In this document: positions 1-9,952 of the stretch, piece after piece
Layout: every line of letters starts with the position of its first letter
How positions within the stretch are numbered: position 1 is the stretch's first letter
Assembly: GCA_900466605.1 (NCBI GenBank)
Contig: UBMU01000002.1
Location: forward strand, 1-64,000
Direction of reading: 5' to 3'
Source of the DNA: Hyphomicrobiales bacterium
GTDB lineage: Bacteria > Pseudomonadota > Alphaproteobacteria > Rhizobiales > Rhizobiaceae
DNA: 64,000 bases
Position numbers and translations under genes: made by a program
Notes under the pieces: generated by a model
What the model was told of the DNA's origin: nothing
Database searches by the model: none
Seen by the model: only the letters and a program-made list of their open reading frames with translations

Positions 1-336
1 CCCTTTTCCAAGTCAACAGCGCCAAACAAAGTTTTTTGACAATTTTGTAACACACTGATTCAACTCAGCGATTTTAATGAGACGGTATTCTGAAGCAGAT
101 CCAGCCCACATATTATCGACTCCGGCCTGTGCCGAGCGTAGTGCTTCCACTTTGGGCTGTACTATTTTGACTGTTTTGGGCTTGCCGCGGTCAAACTCGA
201 CATGACTTGCGTGCAATGGGGCTGCATCGATAGGTTCAGTTCTCGATCCGAGACCTCGGGATGACCGTATGCCTATTCTGTTCTGAATGGAATTGGCTGG
301 GGCAGCCATTCCGGCCAATAGAACGAAGACGCGAAC
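1..336. other. Left-edge region before hrpB, no certain gene
   Basis: This stretch holds no recognisable gene. A 101-codon open frame lies on the minus strand (see separate entry). The base composition is less GC-rich than the flanking genes, with runs such as TTTTTTGACAATTTTG near position 31. I see no tRNA, terminator hairpin or clear promoter. It may hold the hrpB promoter. Confidence 0.4.
13..318 (-). CDS. Possible small hypothetical protein (101 aa)
   Basis: An open frame with ATG start and TGA stop. I do not recognise the product and see no domain, signal peptide or membrane segment; the sequence is basic and low in structure clues. It would start only 18 bases from the divergent hrpB start, which leaves little room for two promoters. 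It could be a chance frame or the tail of a real gene with another start. Low certainty. Confidence 0.2.
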   Translation of the reverse strand: MAGMAAPANSIQNRIGIRSSRGLGSRTEPIDAAPLHASHVEFDRGKPKTVKIVQPKVEALRSAQAGVDNMWAGSASEYRLIKIAELNQCVTKLSKNFVWRC

Positions 337-2802
337 GTGACCTTCATGACTTCCTTACCAGAGCTTCCGGTTTCGCATGTTCTTCCCGAAATCGGGGCGG
401 CACTTGGTACACGGGGCCGCGCGGTGCTTTCGGCCCCACCGGGCGCCGGCAAAACGACGCTCGTACCGCTTTACCTGTTAGGTCAGGGCTGGCGCCGTGA
501 CGAGAAGATCGTGCTTCTCGAACCAAGGCGCCTCGCAGCACGCGCAGCCGCAAGCCGCATGGCCTCGCTGCTCGGCGAGACTGTGGGAGAGACCGTGGGC
601 TATCGCATGCGGCTCGACACGAGGGTATCGGCCAAGACCCGAATCGAGGTCGTGACCGAAGGGGTGTTCGCCCGCATGATACTCGATGACCCGGAACTGT
701 CGGGTGTTTCGACGGTCGTCTTCGACGAGTTCCACGAGCGTTCGCTGGACGCCGACTTCGGCCTGGCGCTGGCGCTCGACGTACAATCGGCGCTGCGCGA
801 CGATCTGCGCCTGCTGGTAATGTCGGCGACCCTGGACGTCGCCCGTGTCGCCGCACTTCTCGACCAGCCACCCGTCATCGAAAGCATGGGGCGAAGCCAT
901 CCGATCGACATTCGCTATCAGGATCGACCGGGCGGCGAGCGCGTAGAAGAGGCAATGGCACGCGCAATCATTGACGCCCACGCCAGCGAGAGCGGATCGA
1001 TCCTCGCCTTTCTGCCCGGCCAGGCGGAAATCGCCCGCACCGCGCAGCGGCTTGAAGGACGCTTCGGGCCGAATACACTGATCGCGCCACTCTATGGCAA
1101 CCTGACACAAAAGGAACAGGATGGAGCGATCCAACCGCCCGTGCCCGGCATGCGCAAGATCGTGCTCGCCACCTCGATCGCCGAGACGTCAATCACCATC
1201 GACGGCGTGCGGATCGTGATCGACAGCGGCCAGCAGCGGCTTCCGGTTTACGAGGCGTCAACCGGCATTACGCGGCTGGAGACGGTGCGCGTGTCTCGCG
1301 CCTCGGCCGACCAGCGCGCCGGGCGCGCAGGACGAACAGAGCCGGGTATAGCAATTCGCCTGTGGCATCAGGGGCAGACGGCCGCCCTGCCGGCTTTCAC
1401 GCCGCCACAGATTCTCTCCAGCGATCTTTCCGGCCTTGTGCTCGATCTGGCCCATTGGGGGGTCCAGGACACCCGCTCGCTGTCCTTCGTCGATCAGCCG
1501 CCAGAGACGACGCTTGCAGAAGCACGGGCGCTATTGCAGCAGCTCGGCGCACTCGACAAAGACGGCGCATTGACGGCACGCGGCAAGGTGATGCGCGGTC
1601 TTGCGCTGCCGCCGCGTCTGGCCGCCATGGTGATCTCGGCCGGCGAGACAGGGCATGCGAGGGATGCGGCGGCCCTTGCCGTGCTGCTGACGGAACAGGG
1701 TCTAGGCGGTCCAAGCATTGATCTGGAAGAGCGGATGCGACGCTTCCGGTCGGAGCGCGGTGATCGCGCCGAAGGCTCGCGTCAACTCGCAGCTCGGCTC
1801 GCCAAGGGTCTCGATGTCACAAAGGAAACAGAACCCAGCCAGACGGGAAGGCTGCTGCTGCACGCCTTTCCTGATCGAATTGCGCTGCAGCGCGGCGGCA
1901 GAGGCCGGTTCCTCATGGCAAACGGGCGCGGCGCGGAATTGCCGGAGACCGAGCGACTCGCCGGCAGCCAGATGCTTGTCATCGCCGATCTGACGGGTCG
2001 TGCCGCGCAGGGGCGCATTCTGGCGGCAGCAGAGGTCTTACGCGCCGATATTGGGGAGGAATTGCCGGATGCTATTTCGACCACTGATCAGATCTACTTC
2101 GACAGGCAGAGCAGGCAGGTCAGGGCCAGGCGCGCAACGCGGCTCGGCGCCATCGTATTCGATGAGGCGCCGCTCCCGCGCCCAAGCGGCGACGCGGTCA
2201 GCCGGGCGCTGGCGGACGGCGTGCGCGAACTGGGGCTGGATCAGCTTCCTTTTTCCAAAGAGGCCACGCAGCTTCGCGAACGGATCGGTTTTCTTCACCG
2301 CAACATCGGTGATCCTTGGCCTGATGTCAGCGACGAAGCACTGTCCGCACGGCTGGACGAGTGGTTCGTCCCATACCAAACGGATGCCCGTGGGATTTCC
2401 GACATCTCCTCATCCGGTCTTTCGAACGGGTTAATGGGGCTGATACCGCACGAGCTGCAGCGCGATCTTTCGCGCCTCGCCCCGACGCATTTCGAAGCGC
2501 CGACGGGACAACGGCATCCAATCCAGTACGACGGGGAGGAGCCGACATTGACGATCCGCGTGCAGGAACTCTTCGGCCTCAAGCAGCATCCGGCGATCGG
2601 CGGAGGGCGGCTACCGCTGCTTCTCGAGCTCACATCGCCAGCACATCGGCCGATCCAGACGACGCGCGACCTGCCGGGCTTCTGGGCCGGCTCATGGAAA
2701 GATGTGCGTGCCGACATGCGCGGCCGCTATCCCAGGCATCCCTGGCCCGAGCGACCCGAAGACGCCATGCCGACGACAAGGGTGAAACCTCGTGGTACAT
2801 GA
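337..2802 (+). CDS. hrpB: ATP-dependent helicase HrpB
   Basis: DEAH/DExH-box superfamily 2 helicase of the HrpB family, 821 aa, which fits the usual length. Visible motifs are a Walker A (APPGAGKTT, residues 33-41), a DEFH Walker B box (residues 130-133), a SAT-type motif III (MSATLD) and the motif VI region QRAGRAGR. The C-terminal half matches the HrpB-specific extension. The physiological RNA substrate of HrpB is not well defined. The GTG at 337 is given as start; an in-frame ATG at 346 is equally possible and neither has a strong ribosome binding site. The stop overlaps an ATG of the downstream actS frame, so the two genes may be co-transcribed. Confidence 0.93.
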   Translation: MTFMTSLPELPVSHVLPEIGAALGTRGRAVLSAPPGAGKTTLVPLYLLGQGWRRDEKIVLLEPRRLAARAAASRMASLLGETVGETVGYRMRLDTRVSAKTRIEVVTEGVFARMILDDPELSGVSTVVFDEFHERSLDADFGLALALDVQSALRDDLRLLVMSATLDVARVAALLDQPPVIESMGRSHPIDIRYQDRPGGERVEEAMARAIIDAHASESGSILAFLPGQAEIARTAQRLEGRFGPNTLIAPLYGNLTQKEQDGAIQPPVPGMRKIVLATSIAETSITIDGVRIVIDSGQQRLPVYEASTGITRLETVRVSRASADQRAGRAGRTEPGIAIRLWHQGQTAALPAFTPPQILSSDLSGLVLDLAHWGVQDTRSLSFVDQPPETTLAEARALLQQLGALDKDGALTARGKVMRGLALPPRLAAMVISAGETGHARDAAALAVLLTEQGLGGPSIDLEERMRRFRSERGDRAEGSRQLAARLAKGLDVTKETEPSQTGRLLLHAFPDRIALQRGGRGRFLMANGRGAELPETERLAGSQMLVIADLTGRAAQGRILAAAEVLRADIGEELPDAISTTDQIYFDRQSRQVRARRATRLGAIVFDEAPLPRPSGDAVSRALADGVRELGLDQLPFSKEATQLRERIGFLHRNIGDPWPDVSDEALSARLDEWFVPYQTDARGISDISSSGLSNGLMGLIPHELQRDLSRLAPTHFEAPTGQRHPIQYDGEEPTLTIRVQELFGLKQHPAIGGGRLPLLLELTSPAHRPIQTTRDLPGFWAGSWKDVRADMRGRYPRHPWPERPEDAMPTTRVKPRGT

Positions 2803-2828
2803 GCCGAGCACGGTTCAAAGGATGCCAC

Positions 2829-4139
2829 ATGATCGATAATGTCGAGAGTTCATCGGTAGAGGACAGGCACAGCAGCAGGCGGCTGAGACTGCAGACACTG
2901 GTGCGGCTGAGATGGCTTGCCGTCTGCGGCCAAGCGGTGACAGTGTTCATCGTCGCCTTCTGGCTGAAGTTTCCGCTTCCGCTTGTGGCATGTGCAGTGC
3001 TGATCGCTGCATTGGCGACGGTCAATTTCTACCTGATGATCCGCTATCCGCCGACGCATCGGCTCTACCCGGGTGCAGCCTTCACGCTGCTGGGGTTTGA
3101 CCTTCTCCAGCTCTGTGCGCTGCTCTTCATCACCGGCGGACTTGCCAATCCCTTTGCCGCCCTCGTCTGCGTTCCTGTCATCATTTCCTTCGCATCGCAG
3201 CCGATCCGCTTCAGCACAGTGCTCATTCTGGTCGCGATGGTCTGCATCACCATTCTTGCCTTCTCCCCTTTTCCCCTGCCCTGGTTCGGCGGCCTGGAAA
3301 TCAATGTGCATAACGTCATGCAGTTCGGCGTCTGGTGCTCGATCGCATCGACCATGGCGTTTGCCGCCTTCTATGCATACCGAGTCTCGATGGAGGCGAG
3401 CCAGCTTGCCGATGCACTGGCAGCAACTGAATTGGTGCTGCAGCGTGAAAAGCATCTTTCACAGCTGGACGGTCTTGCCGCCGCTGCCGCGCACGAGCTC
3501 GGAACGCCACTCGCCACCATCAGCGTCGTTGCGAAGGAAATGGAGCGAGAACTGAAGGACGACGATCGTTTTCGCGAGGACGTGCAGCTCTTGCGCAGCC
3601 AGAGCGAACGCTGCCGAGACATTCTGCGCCGGCTGGCAACGCTCTCTGCCGAAGGCGAAGCTCACCTTCGGCGGCTGCCGCTGTCATCGATGATGGAAGA
3701 GATCGTGGCACCGCACAGGGAATTCGGGATCAAACTCGAGCTCGTCGAGGAAAGCCCACGCAAGGGCGAACCTGTCACCGACCGCAATGCCGGCATCATG
3801 TATGGGCTCGGCAATCTGATCGAGAACGCTGTCGATTACGCGCGCGACAAGGTGATTGTCACTGTAGAGCACGATTCGCGGAAGGTCCGCATCACAGTCG
3901 AGGATGATGGCGAAGGTTACTCCCCGGATATCCTGATGCGGATCGGCGAACCCTATGTCACGAAGCGTCAACGCGAGGACCGGGCCGGCGGGCTGGGACT
4001 TGGCCTCTTCATCGCCAAGACGCTCCTCGAACGGTCCGGCGCCTCACTTGTGTTCGAAAACCGCTCTCCGGAGAGTGCCGGAGCACGTGTTCGCATCGAA
4101 TGGCCACGCATGCTGATCGATGCAAATTCGACAAAATGA
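2829..4139 (+). CDS. actS: Redox-sensing histidine kinase ActS (RegB family)
   Basis: Membrane-bound sensor kinase, 436 aa from this start. The N-terminal part has about six hydrophobic helices, including the GGLANPF heptad (residues 103-109) that in RegB proteins binds ubiquinone. The HisKA box AHELGTPL puts the phospho-acceptor at His222. A Cys in ERCRDIL (Cys262) matches the redox-active cysteine of RegB. The C-terminal ATPase has an N box (NLIENAVDYA) and GLGLGLF. I chose ATG 2829 because AAAGGA lies 6 bases upstream; an in-frame ATG at 2799 overlapping the hrpB stop is the alternative. It is followed by its regulator actR. In rhizobia this pair controls acid tolerance and redox-linked genes. 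Confidence 0.92.
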   Translation: MIDNVESSSVEDRHSSRRLRLQTLVRLRWLAVCGQAVTVFIVAFWLKFPLPLVACAVLIAALATVNFYLMIRYPPTHRLYPGAAFTLLGFDLLQLCALLFITGGLANPFAALVCVPVIISFASQPIRFSTVLILVAMVCITILAFSPFPLPWFGGLEINVHNVMQFGVWCSIASTMAFAAFYAYRVSMEASQLADALAATELVLQREKHLSQLDGLAAAAAHELGTPLATISVVAKEMERELKDDDRFREDVQLLRSQSERCRDILRRLATLSAEGEAHLRRLPLSSMMEEIVAPHREFGIKLELVEESPRKGEPVTDRNAGIMYGLGNLIENAVDYARDKVIVTVEHDSRKVRITVEDDGEGYSPDILMRIGEPYVTKRQREDRAGGLGLGLFIAKTLLERSGASLVFENRSPESAGARVRIEWPRMLIDANSTK

Positions 4140-4209
4140 CGCGACCAGCCTAATGAAAAAACCCAATAGTTGACTTATATCACGCAGGCAGCCGCCGGGA
4201 TTGACAGAT

Positions 4210-4785
4210 ATGAACGAGCTCGACCACGAATCCTCTCTCGCAAATGCGGATCACATCGGTCCGGATGCCAGCCTGTTGATCGTCGACGATGACGGGCCTT
4301 TCCTGCGGCGCCTGGCGCGCGCCATGGAGACGCGCGGCTTCAAAGTGGAGACTGCCGAATCGGTGACGGAGGGCGTTGCCAAGTCCAAGAGCCATCCACC
4401 GAAATATGCAGTCGTCGACCTGCGGCTTGGCGATGGAAACGGCCTTGATGTGATCGAGGCAATCCGACAGCGCCGGGACGATACCCGGATCATCGTTTTG
4501 ACCGGTTACGGCAATATCGCGACGGCCGTTACCGCGGTGAAGCTCGGCGCAGTCGATTACCTGGCAAAGCCCGCAGATGCCGACGACGTCTATGCCGCCC
4601 TGACACAACGGACGGGCGAGAAAGCGGAACTGCCGGAAAACCCGATGTCGGCCGACCGTGTGCGTTGGGAGCATATCCAGCGAGTCTATGAAATGTGCGA
4701 ACGCAACGTTTCGGAGACGGCGCGGCGGCTCAACATGCATCGTCGCACATTGCAGCGAATTCTCGCCAAGCGCGCGCCCAAGTAA
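4210..4785 (+). CDS. actR: Response regulator ActR (RegA/PrrA family)
   Basis: Two-domain response regulator, 191 aa. The receiver domain has the acidic cluster VDDD and the phospho-acceptor Asp70 in VVDLRLGDG. The C-terminus is a Fis-type helix-turn-helix (SETARRLNMHRRTLQRIL), nearly invariant in the RegA/ActR/PrrA family. It is the partner of ActS, 70 bases upstream. A TTG at 4201 is an alternative start in the same frame; the ATG at 4210 is preferred. Its stop lies 2 bases from that of the convergent MmcB-like gene. Confidence 0.93.
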   Translation: MNELDHESSLANADHIGPDASLLIVDDDGPFLRRLARAMETRGFKVETAESVTEGVAKSKSHPPKYAVVDLRLGDGNGLDVIEAIRQRRDDTRIIVLTGYGNIATAVTAVKLGAVDYLAKPADADDVYAALTQRTGEKAELPENPMSADRVRWEHIQRVYEMCERNVSETARRLNMHRRTLQRILAKRAPK

Positions 4786-4787
4786 TC

Positions 4788-5282
4788 CTATATATCGTCG
4801 GCCTCAAAAGGCTTGCCGTTTGCCCACTCGGCCATCAACAGGCGCTGGGCGGCTACGCGGGAGAAGTTCAGCGTGACCGATTTGCGGGTGGCAGGCGCAA
4901 GCCGGTGTTCGGGCGCCTCGCGGATGATGTGCGCGCCGTAGCCATCGGACAGAAACAGGCCGCAGTCCTCCGGGAAAATCTCGAGCGGAACGTCCTTGTG
5001 AGTGGCGAAGAACAGCCGGTCGCAATGCATGCGGTATTCCGGCCACTTCCGATCAACCCGAAAGTCCTCGATCGAGGTCTTGATCTCGATGATCCAGATT
5101 TCGCCCTTCTCAGAAATGGTGATCAAGTCCGCCCGCCTCCCGCTCGCAAGCGGCAGCTCCGGCAAGACAGCATGACGCATCTCGTGAAGTAAAATCTGAG
5201 TCCCGCGGCGGACCAACATAGCTCTGTCCGACTGCCGGCCATCTATTAACGGATTGTTATTGTAAACACTCAAAATCGTCAT
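4788..5282 (-). CDS. mmcB: MmcB family DNA repair protein
   Basis: Protein of 164 aa of the MmcB/DUF1052 family, a PD-(D/E)XK nuclease-like fold. The core pattern is visible: a conserved Asp in the segment RRADLITI, followed by WIIEIKTS, which supplies the E-X-K motif. In Caulobacter, MmcB is a DNA-damage-linked protein; its biochemical activity is not settled. It converges on actR with only two bases between stop codons, and reads away from the ldt promoter region. Met22 (MLVRRGTQ) is a possible later start. Confidence 0.8.
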   Translation of the reverse strand: MTILSVYNNNPLIDGRQSDRAMLVRRGTQILLHEMRHAVLPELPLASGRRADLITISEKGEIWIIEIKTSIEDFRVDRKWPEYRMHCDRLFFATHKDVPLEIFPEDCGLFLSDGYGAHIIREAPEHRLAPATRKSVTLNFSRVAAQRLLMAEWANGKPFEADDI

Positions 5283-5463
5283 GGATAACCGTAGGTCCGG
5301 TGCGCGCGTTGTTGCAAAAAAACCATGCGCTTCTAATTTGCCGTTGCGTATTGGTTTTGCCGCACTGCAACAGCTTGCAAAGGTAAAGTTAATCGAAAAT
5401 AAACCATAATCAAAGATGGTTCAAAAGACCGTTCCTCCCTTGCCCCTTTCCTAAGAGACATCC

Positions 5464-6150
5464 ATGCGCATCCGCAATGCATTTCCTGTATTCGGCCTGA
5501 TGGCGACGCTCGCTCTGGCCGGTTGCTCTTCGACTACCGAAAGCGCCTCCGTCGAAGACAAAGCCGCGCCGGGGCCGACCGTCCAGACCGCGCAGATCTT
5601 TGATGATGCCTATGGCATGACGACGGATGCCGGATATTCGCTGCCGGCGATCCCGATCCAGAAGGTCAAGCCGCAGTTCCGCCGGCAGATCGTCTCTTAC
5701 GAAACCACCGAGCGCCCCGGCACGATCATCGTCAACACCCGCGAGCGCTTCCTTTACTACATCCTGCCAGGCGGCAAGGCGATGCGTTACGGCATCGGCG
5801 TCGGCAAGCAGGGCTTCGCATGGGCAGGCACGGCCTATGTCGCCTGGAAACAGGAATGGCCGACCTGGCACCCGCCGAAGGAAATGGCCGAGCGCAAGCC
5901 CGAAGTCGCCAAGTACGTCGAAGAGGGCATGGGCCCGGGCCTCAGCAACCCGCTTGGCGCGCGCGCAATGTATCTCTTCAACGACAAGGGTCAGGACACT
6001 CTCTTTCGTCTGCACGGCACGCCGGAATGGTCTTCGATCGGAACAGCCGCCTCCTCTGGCTGCATCCGCCTGATGAACCAGGACGTCATCGACCTCTACA
6101 GCCGCGTGCGGCCGGGCAAGACGACCTCGAAGGTCATCGTTATCCAGTAG
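5464..6150 (+). CDS. L,D-transpeptidase (YkuD domain) lipoprotein
   Basis: Envelope enzyme of 228 aa that would make or edit 3-3 peptidoglycan crosslinks or attach proteins to peptidoglycan. It begins with a lipoprotein signal peptide ending in the lipobox LAGC (Cys22), so it should be lipid-anchored. The YkuD catalytic motif is clear near the C-terminus: HGT, then SSGCIRL with the nucleophilic Cys. Rhizobiales carry many such paralogues and rely on them for polar growth, so I give no gene symbol. It is preceded by about 180 bases of AT-rich DNA and followed by a strong hairpin terminator. Confidence 0.9.
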   Translation: MRIRNAFPVFGLMATLALAGCSSTTESASVEDKAAPGPTVQTAQIFDDAYGMTTDAGYSLPAIPIQKVKPQFRRQIVSYETTERPGTIIVNTRERFLYYILPGGKAMRYGIGVGKQGFAWAGTAYVAWKQEWPTWHPPKEMAERKPEVAKYVEEGMGPGLSNPLGARAMYLFNDKGQDTLFRLHGTPEWSSIGTAASSGCIRLMNQDVIDLYSRVRPGKTTSKVIVIQ

Positions 6151-6177
6151 GCTGCGATTCAAATTCGTTACTAAGAA

Positions 6178-6213
6178 GGCCGCCGCAACGTTCGTTGCGG
6201 CGGCCTCTTTGTG
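6178..6213. terminator. Bidirectional hairpin terminator between ldt and glcB
   Basis: A perfect 13-bp stem (6178-6190 with 6193-6205, GGCCGCCGCAACG and its complement) with a tiny loop, followed by TCTTTGTG on the plus strand and TTCTTAG on the minus strand. It sits between two convergent stop codons and probably serves both genes. Confidence 0.85.
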
Positions 6214-6225
6214 TCTCGGCGTGGA

Positions 6226-8397
6226 TCAGGCCGCGTGCCTGGCCTTCAGCTCGAGGCGGCGGCGATGCAAGACTGGCTCGGTGTAGCCGTTCGGCTGCGC
6301 CCTGCCCTTCAGTACGAGATCGAGTGCCGCCTGGAAGGCAATCGAGCCGTCGAAATCGGCAGCCATTGGCGTGTAAGCTGGATCCGATACATTCTGCTGG
6401 TCGACGATGGCGGCCATCCGCTTCATCGTTTCAACGATCTGTGCCTCGGTCGTGACCTTGTGATGCAGCCAGTTGGCCATGTGCTGGGCGGAAATGCGCA
6501 GCGTCGCACGGTCCTCCATCAGGCCGACGTTGTTGATGTCGGGTACCTTCGAGCAACCGACGCCCTGATCGACCCAGCGAACGACATAGCCCAGAATGCC
6601 CTGGGCGTTGTTGTCGAGTTCGCGCTGGATTTCCTCCGGAGTCCAATTCGGACGGACCGCCACGGGGACCGAAAGTATATCTGAGAGCTTGGCGCGGGCG
6701 CGATCTTTCAGGCCCTGCTGGACACGAGCGACATTGACACGGTGATAATGCGTGGCGTGCAGCGTCGCGGCCGTCGGCGACGGAACCCAGGCGGTATTGG
6801 CGCCGGCCTTCGGGTGCGCGATCTTCTGTTCCAGCATCGCCGCCATTAGATCCGGCATTGCCCACATGCCCTTGCCGATCTGCGCGTGACCAGACAGGCC
6901 GCATTCGAGACCGATATCGACGTTCCAGTTTTCGTAGGCCGCGATCCAGGCGGCCTGCTTCATGTCGCCCTTGCGGATCATCGGACCCGCTTCCATCGAG
7001 GTGTGCATCTCGTCGCCGGTGCGGTCCAGGAAGCCTGTGTTGATGAATACCACGCGTTCACGCGCGGCACGGATGCATTCCTTGAGATTGACAGTCGTCC
7101 TGCGCTCCTCGTCCATTATGCCCATCTTGATGGTATTGCGCACAATGCCGAGGGCATCTTCCACGCGCGAAAAAATATCGGCCGCGAAGGCCACTTCTTC
7201 GGGGCCATGCATCTTCGGCTTGACCACGTAGACGGAACCGGCACGGGAATTCTTGCGGCGGCCGTTCGGCCCGACGTCGTAGAGCGCAATCATACCGGTG
7301 ATCATCGCATCCATGATGCCTTCCGGCACCTCATTGCCATCGCCGTCGAGGATGGCGGGATTGGTCATGAGGTGGCCGACGTTGCGAACCAGCATAAGCG
7401 AACGGCGATGAACTTCGAAGGGGGCGCCGGTCGGACCGTTGTATTCCAGATCGGGATTAAGCTTGCGAATGAAGCTCGAACCACCCTTGGATACCTCCTC
7501 TTGAAGGTCTCCCCTCATGAGGCCGAGCCAATTGCGATAGACGAGCACCTTGTCTTCGGCATCCACGGCCGCGACCGAATCCTCGCAGTCCATGATCGTG
7601 GTAATTGCCGATTCCAGCCAGACGTCGGAAATATGAGCCGGATCGCTCTTGCCGATGGCTGTCGAGGCATCGATGACGATGTCGATGTGGATACCGTTGT
7701 TCTTCAGCAGGATATGCGTCGGCGTTGCGGCGTCTCCCTGATAGCCCGCAAAATGTGTCGCATCGGTCAGCGAAACATGCTCGCCGTCGGTCGAGGTGAT
7801 GGCAAGTGCTCCATCCTTGACCGCAAACGCCGCAACATCCTTCCAGCTCCAGCCGTCTAGCGGTGCGGCGGCATCGAGAAGATCGCGAACCCAGGCGATG
7901 ACCTTCTCTCCCCGCTTGGGATTGTAGCCTTTGCCCTTCTCCGCACCGTCGTCCTCGGGAATTGCGTCCGTGCCATAGAGCGCATCGTAGAGCGAGCCCC
8001 AGCGGGCGTTGGCGGCATTCAACGCGTAGCGAGCATTCATAACGGGGACGACAAGCTGTGGGCCAGCAATCGAGGCGATTTCCGGATCAACGTTCGTGGT
8101 CGTCACCTGGAAGTCGGAGCCTTCCGGCAGGATATAGCCGATGTCGCGGAGAAAGGCCTGATAGGTGTCCATATCGGTTGGAGCGCCATGCTGGCGGTAC
8201 CAATCATCTATACGAAGCTGGAGCGCATCGCGCTTGGCAAGGAGCTCGCGATTGCGCGGCGCCAGATCGTGAACGATGGCTGAGAAATCGGCAAAGAACT
8301 TGTCGGCATCGATCTTCAGCCCGGGTAGCGCTTCCTTGACCAGAAAATCATGAAGGACGGGTTCGACAGTAAGACCGTTTTTATCGATGCGGCTCAT
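6226..8397 (-). CDS. glcB: Malate synthase G
   Basis: Cytosolic enzyme of 723 aa that condenses glyoxylate with acetyl-CoA to malate, the second step of the glyoxylate shunt and the entry point for glycolate. Length and sequence fit the large monomeric G isoform (about 720 aa), for instance the segments [17 protein letters not shown] and [21 protein letters not shown], and the ending ARHAA. It is monocistronic-looking: the upstream P450 gene on the same strand is 90 bases away and that gap holds an AT-rich leader. The 3' end faces the ldt gene across a shared terminator. Confidence 0.96.
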   Translation of the reverse strand: MSRIDKNGLTVEPVLHDFLVKEALPGLKIDADKFFADFSAIVHDLAPRNRELLAKRDALQLRIDDWYRQHGAPTDMDTYQAFLRDIGYILPEGSDFQVTTTNVDPEIASIAGPQLVVPVMNARYALNAANARWGSLYDALYGTDAIPEDDGAEKGKGYNPKRGEKVIAWVRDLLDAAAPLDGWSWKDVAAFAVKDGALAITSTDGEHVSLTDATHFAGYQGDAATPTHILLKNNGIHIDIVIDASTAIGKSDPAHISDVWLESAITTIMDCEDSVAAVDAEDKVLVYRNWLGLMRGDLQEEVSKGGSSFIRKLNPDLEYNGPTGAPFEVHRRSLMLVRNVGHLMTNPAILDGDGNEVPEGIMDAMITGMIALYDVGPNGRRKNSRAGSVYVVKPKMHGPEEVAFAADIFSRVEDALGIVRNTIKMGIMDEERRTTVNLKECIRAARERVVFINTGFLDRTGDEMHTSMEAGPMIRKGDMKQAAWIAAYENWNVDIGLECGLSGHAQIGKGMWAMPDLMAAMLEQKIAHPKAGANTAWVPSPTAATLHATHYHRVNVARVQQGLKDRARAKLSDILSVPVAVRPNWTPEEIQRELDNNAQGILGYVVRWVDQGVGCSKVPDINNVGLMEDRATLRISAQHMANWLHHKVTTEAQIVETMKRMAAIVDQQNVSDPAYTPMAADFDGSIAFQAALDLVLKGRAQPNGYTEPVLHRRRLELKARHAA

Positions 8398-8487
8398 TCA
8401 ATATCTCCTAGAATTCACGCAGTTTTTTGCATGCTGCCACTTTGCCTGGCTTTCATTCATAGTCTATTATGCAATAGTTCGAAAGAT

Positions 8488-9900
8488 TTATGCCGATTTA
8501 GGCAAAAGTCGCGGCGTGACAAGCATCGGCAGGCCATTTTGCGGCTGCGTTGTCAGTTTCTGCACCGGCCAGGGCCTCGTCTGATCCGTCAGATCAAAGC
8601 GGAAACGGTGCATGAGCACCGCCAGAGCGATAACCGCTTCCTGCAAGGCGAAGGTCGCACCGATACAAACACGCGGGCCGGCGCCGAACGGCAGGAACTG
8701 GAAGCGACCGATCTTGCCGCGATTCTCCGGCAGGAACCGTTCCGGCACGTAAGCTCGCGGCTTGTCCCAATAGAGTTCGTGGCGATGCAGCGTCCATGGC
8801 ATGATGAGCACCGTGACGCCGGCCTCTATCTCGACCGTTTCACCCTTCGCATCGGTCCACCGATCAGCGGCGATCGCGGCACGATTGATCGACGGAGCCG
8901 GCGGATAGAGCCGCAGCGCTTCCTCGAAGGCCGCGCGCGTATAAGGCATCAGATCAAGCCACTTCACCGGCTCGACATCCTGCGCCAGCACGCGATCGAT
9001 CTCCTCCTCCATCGCCTCGCGAATATGGTGCGTGTTGGCGACGCAGTAGAGCGTCCAGGCGAGCGCTCGCGCCGTCGTCTCGTGACCGGCACCGATGAAG
9101 GTGAGGATGTTGTCTTCGATTTCGTCGTTCGTCAGCCCACCGGTCGCGGCCTGATCGAGGAGCAAGGTTAGAAAGTCGTCCGGGGTGGCGGCGCGATTGG
9201 CCTGCATGCGTTCAAGCCGGGCGTCCATGGTCTGGCGCACGATGTTGCGGAACTTGTCGAGCACCTTCTGGCCACCGATGCGGGTGATGCGGGGAACCCA
9301 GGACGGCGCGCGCAGCAGGTCCATCGGATCGACTCGCCCCATGCGGTGCAGGAGCGCGTTAACGTCGTCGGCAAAGCTGTCGGAGGACGTGACGATCTCG
9401 CCAGTGAACAGCGTATCCGCAAGAATAGCGAAGGTCAGCTCCGCCATGTCGGCGGCAATCTCGAAGACCTCTCCGCCTCTGCAAGCAGTTTCATACTTTC
9501 TTGCATAGTCCTCGGACTGGCGAAGCATCTGGCCAGCAAAGCCATTCGCATGGCGCGGCGTAAAGACCGGCGCGACAGCCTTGCGGGATCGCTTCCACAC
9601 ATCCCCTTCCGCCGTCAGCAGCCCATCACGCAAGATCGGCCGCAAAATGAGCTGGCGAATATCCGACATGCGGTAGTTGGCGGCATTGTCTACGAGAACA
9701 TGGCGGATCAGGCCCGGGTCATTGACGATCAGGGTTCTTTCCCGAAAGAACCGCGTCTGAATCCATGGCAGCGTGTAGGAAGGCTCACCCCAGAGCTCCA
9801 GCGGGTTTCGCAGGATAGTACGAATGATCTCAATACGACCCGGCGGCACGGTGCGCGGCAACGGTGCAGGCGGTACAAAGGGATCCGGACGCATGTCCAT
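8488..9900 (-). CDS. Cytochrome P450
   Basis: Haem-thiolate monooxygenase of 470 aa. The diagnostic motifs are all present: I-helix oxygen-binding AGHETTA, the K-helix ExxR in EALRLYPP, and the haem-ligand loop FGAGPRVCIG with Cys412. There is no N-terminal membrane anchor, so it should be a soluble bacterial enzyme that needs separate redox partners; none is encoded nearby. The sequence looks closest to fatty-acid/alkane or CYP102/4-like clans by its FLPFGAGPR loop, but the substrate cannot be read from sequence. A second in-frame ATG lies two codons downstream. Confidence 0.93.
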   Translation of the reverse strand: MDMRPDPFVPPAPLPRTVPPGRIEIIRTILRNPLELWGEPSYTLPWIQTRFFRERTLIVNDPGLIRHVLVDNAANYRMSDIRQLILRPILRDGLLTAEGDVWKRSRKAVAPVFTPRHANGFAGQMLRQSEDYARKYETACRGGEVFEIAADMAELTFAILADTLFTGEIVTSSDSFADDVNALLHRMGRVDPMDLLRAPSWVPRITRIGGQKVLDKFRNIVRQTMDARLERMQANRAATPDDFLTLLLDQAATGGLTNDEIEDNILTFIGAGHETTARALAWTLYCVANTHHIREAMEEEIDRVLAQDVEPVKWLDLMPYTRAAFEEALRLYPPAPSINRAAIAADRWTDAKGETVEIEAGVTVLIMPWTLHRHELYWDKPRAYVPERFLPENRGKIGRFQFLPFGAGPRVCIGATFALQEAVIALAVLMHRFRFDLTDQTRPWPVQKLTTQPQNGLPMLVTPRLLPKSA

Positions 9901-9952
9901 CTGAACTCAGCCTTTCACGGAAGATTTCGAGCTCTCCCCGGCAAGACTGAAG

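Noticed and set aside
5389..5403. CtrA-like site TTAA-N7-TAAA before the L,D-transpeptidase gene
   Set aside because: One mismatch to TTAA-N7-TTAA in AT-rich DNA is expected by chance; no other support.
6886..7860. 324-aa open frame on the plus strand
   Set aside because: Antisense to glcB; the product reads as a low-complexity shadow.
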